DNA from: Deltaproteobacteria bacterium
Lineage (GTDB): Bacteria > Desulfobacterota > Desulfobacteria > Desulfobacterales > G020354645
DNA length: 46,494 bases
NCBI GenBank assembly: GCA_020354645.1
Contig: CP070652.1
Coordinates: 1,134,532 to 1,181,025 of the forward strand
Direction of reading: 5' to 3'
In this document: one piece after another, positions 45,503-46,494 of the stretch
How the letters are laid out: each line of letters opens with the position of its first letter
Position numbering within the stretch: the first letter of the stretch is position 1
Made by a program: the position numbers and the translations under genes
The notes under the pieces: model-generated
Told to the model about the DNA's origin: nothing
Seen by the model: only the letters and a program-made list of their open reading frames with translations
Database searches by the model: none

Positions 45503-46494
45503 ATGAACAGTTCAATTGTATTATCGGTGGTAACATTTGTATACGGCTTCGCGGCTTTTTTATATATCTTGTCGTGGGTATTTAAAAAATCAGGGTCCGG
45601 CCAGCTAGCCACATGGGTGACTTTTTTAGGGTTGGCGGGAAACACGGCGGGAATTATTATGCGATGGGTGGAATCTTACAGGCTGGGCATCGGGCACGCC
45701 CCGCTTTCTAATCTGTATGAATCGCTCGTTTTTTTTGCCTGGGTTATCATACTTATTTATCTATTCGTAGAGCGAAAGTACGAAAATCGAATTATTGGTG
45801 CATTTACGACACCCATTGCCTTTCTGGCCATGGCCTACGCTTCGCTATCGCCCGGCATTAGTTCTCGAATCCAGCCGCTTTTACCCGCCTTGAAAAGTAA
45901 CTGGTTAATTGCGCATGTGATAACCTGTTTTATCGGTTATGCCGCCTTTGCCCTTGCCTTCGGCATCAGTTGCATGTACCTGATCAAACATGGCAAAGAA
46001 GACGAGCAGATCGGCTGGTTGGATTTTGTCAAACCGATCACCCTGCTGGTAATTTTTGCGCTCTTCAGCCGGGTGCTGCTTGTCAGCAACTGGGGCCTTG
46101 CTGCCCTTATCGCCTTACCGACGTGTCTTGTCTTTTATGCGGCCGTTTATCTGATCCGGCAAATGTCTGAAGACATCAAAAACAGACTGCTGGCTCTGTT
46201 TCCAGCTCCCAATATGCTGGACGAACTCAATTACCAGCTGATTGTTTTTGGCTTTCTGTTTTTATCTGTCGGTATCATCACCGGAGCAGTTTGGGCCAAT
46301 TCAGCCTGGGGACGGTATTGGGGCTGGGACCCCAAGGAAACCTGGTCGTTGATCACATGGTTCGTTTACGCCACTTTGCTACACGCAAGGTTTGCGCGCG
46401 GCTGGCGCGGCAAGCGCATTGCCTATTTGTCTCTGGCCGGATTTGCTGCGGTTATATTTACTTATTTTGGTGTCAATTTGTTGCCCGGCCTGCA
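45503..46494 (+). CDS. ccsA: Cytochrome c biogenesis protein CcsA/ResC (partial, runs off window)
   Basis: The frame is open from ATG 45503 to the window end, 330 codons without a stop. My translation shows a polytopic membrane protein of the CcsA/CcsB haem-handling family. The tryptophan-rich WWD signature is intact as WGRYWGWDPKETWSLITWF, near residues 270-290, followed by a conserved His in LLHAR and then YFGVNLLPGL at the end. The next expected residues, HSY, would lie just outside. It follows resB closely and forms the System II cytochrome c synthase with it. Confidence 0.92.
   Translation, partial: MNSSIVLSVVTFVYGFAAFLYILSWVFKKSGSGQLATWVTFLGLAGNTAGIIMRWVESYRLGIGHAPLSNLYESLVFFAWVIILIYLFVERKYENRIIGAFTTPIAFLAMAYASLSPGISSRIQPLLPALKSNWLIAHVITCFIGYAAFALAFGISCMYLIKHGKEDEQIGWLDFVKPITLLVIFALFSRVLLVSNWGLAALIALPTCLVFYAAVYLIRQMSEDIKNRLLALFPAPNMLDELNYQLIVFGFLFLSVGIITGAVWANSAWGRYWGWDPKETWSLITWFVYATLLHARFARGWRGKRIAYLSLAGFAAVIFTYFGVNLLPGL

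Overview
The window looks like a chromosomal segment of a strictly anaerobic, Gram-negative member of the Desulfobacterota (a sulfate-reducer-type 'deltaproteobacterium'). The evidence is a bacterial-type Wood-Ljungdahl carbonyl-branch cluster, a DUF3786 protein, a fused IspH-UbiA protein, PpiD-type foldase and ResB/CcsA cytochrome c maturation genes, and dispersed palindromic repeats of a type I associate with this group. The lineage is inferred from gene content only.

Layout. 1-5134 (+): a long inverted repeat, rmuC, an MFS transporter, and an acetyl-CoA hydrolase/transferase fused to a GNAT acetyltransferase. 5197-16766 (+): the central metabolic cluster, made of a corrinoid-protein reductive activator (ASKHA ferredoxin), acsD, cooS/acsA, acsB, acsC, acsE, a terminator and a DUF3786 gene. 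Together they encode CO dehydrogenase, acetyl-CoA synthase, both corrinoid iron-sulfur protein subunits, the methyl-THF methyltransferase and the ATP-dependent activator of the corrinoid, so the whole carbonyl branch lies in one block. 16779-18065: a convergent rhodanese gene and a 409-bp palindromic element with terminal inverted repeats. 18066-23643 (+): a 1401-residue PPDK-like protein without the PEP TIM barrel, and a divergent GAPDH. 23733-26966 (-): rsmA, an IS200/IS605-like vestige, and a second CoA-transferase/GNAT gene split by an in-frame TAA. 26967-31984 (-): a transposase remnant between inverted repeats, an Smr-domain protein, ispH-ubiA, a NYN-domain RNase-like protein, and parB and parA. 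32105-36444: an M48 protease with TPRs (+), an EF-G translationally coupled to a GerMN-domain protein (-), and tRNA-Ala(GGC) with its terminator (-). 36777-42205: a zinc-ribbon protein, a PpiD-like foldase, a small membrane zinc-ribbon protein and AMMECR1 (+), then a UvrD-type helicase (-). 42278-43999: a winged-helix basic protein behind a near-consensus promoter, surrounded by repeat relics. 44000-46494 (+): resB and the start of ccsA, cut by the window end.

The most notable points are the compact acs block with its activator and an adjacent CoA-transferase; the long Ala/Glu/Lys tail on AcsD; the large dikinase-like protein of unknown substrate; the IspH-UbiA fusion; the Tyr-position TAA that splits one of two paralogous CoA-transferase/GNAT fusions; and three families of short dispersed mobile-element relics. 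No CRISPR array, phage module or defence island was seen.
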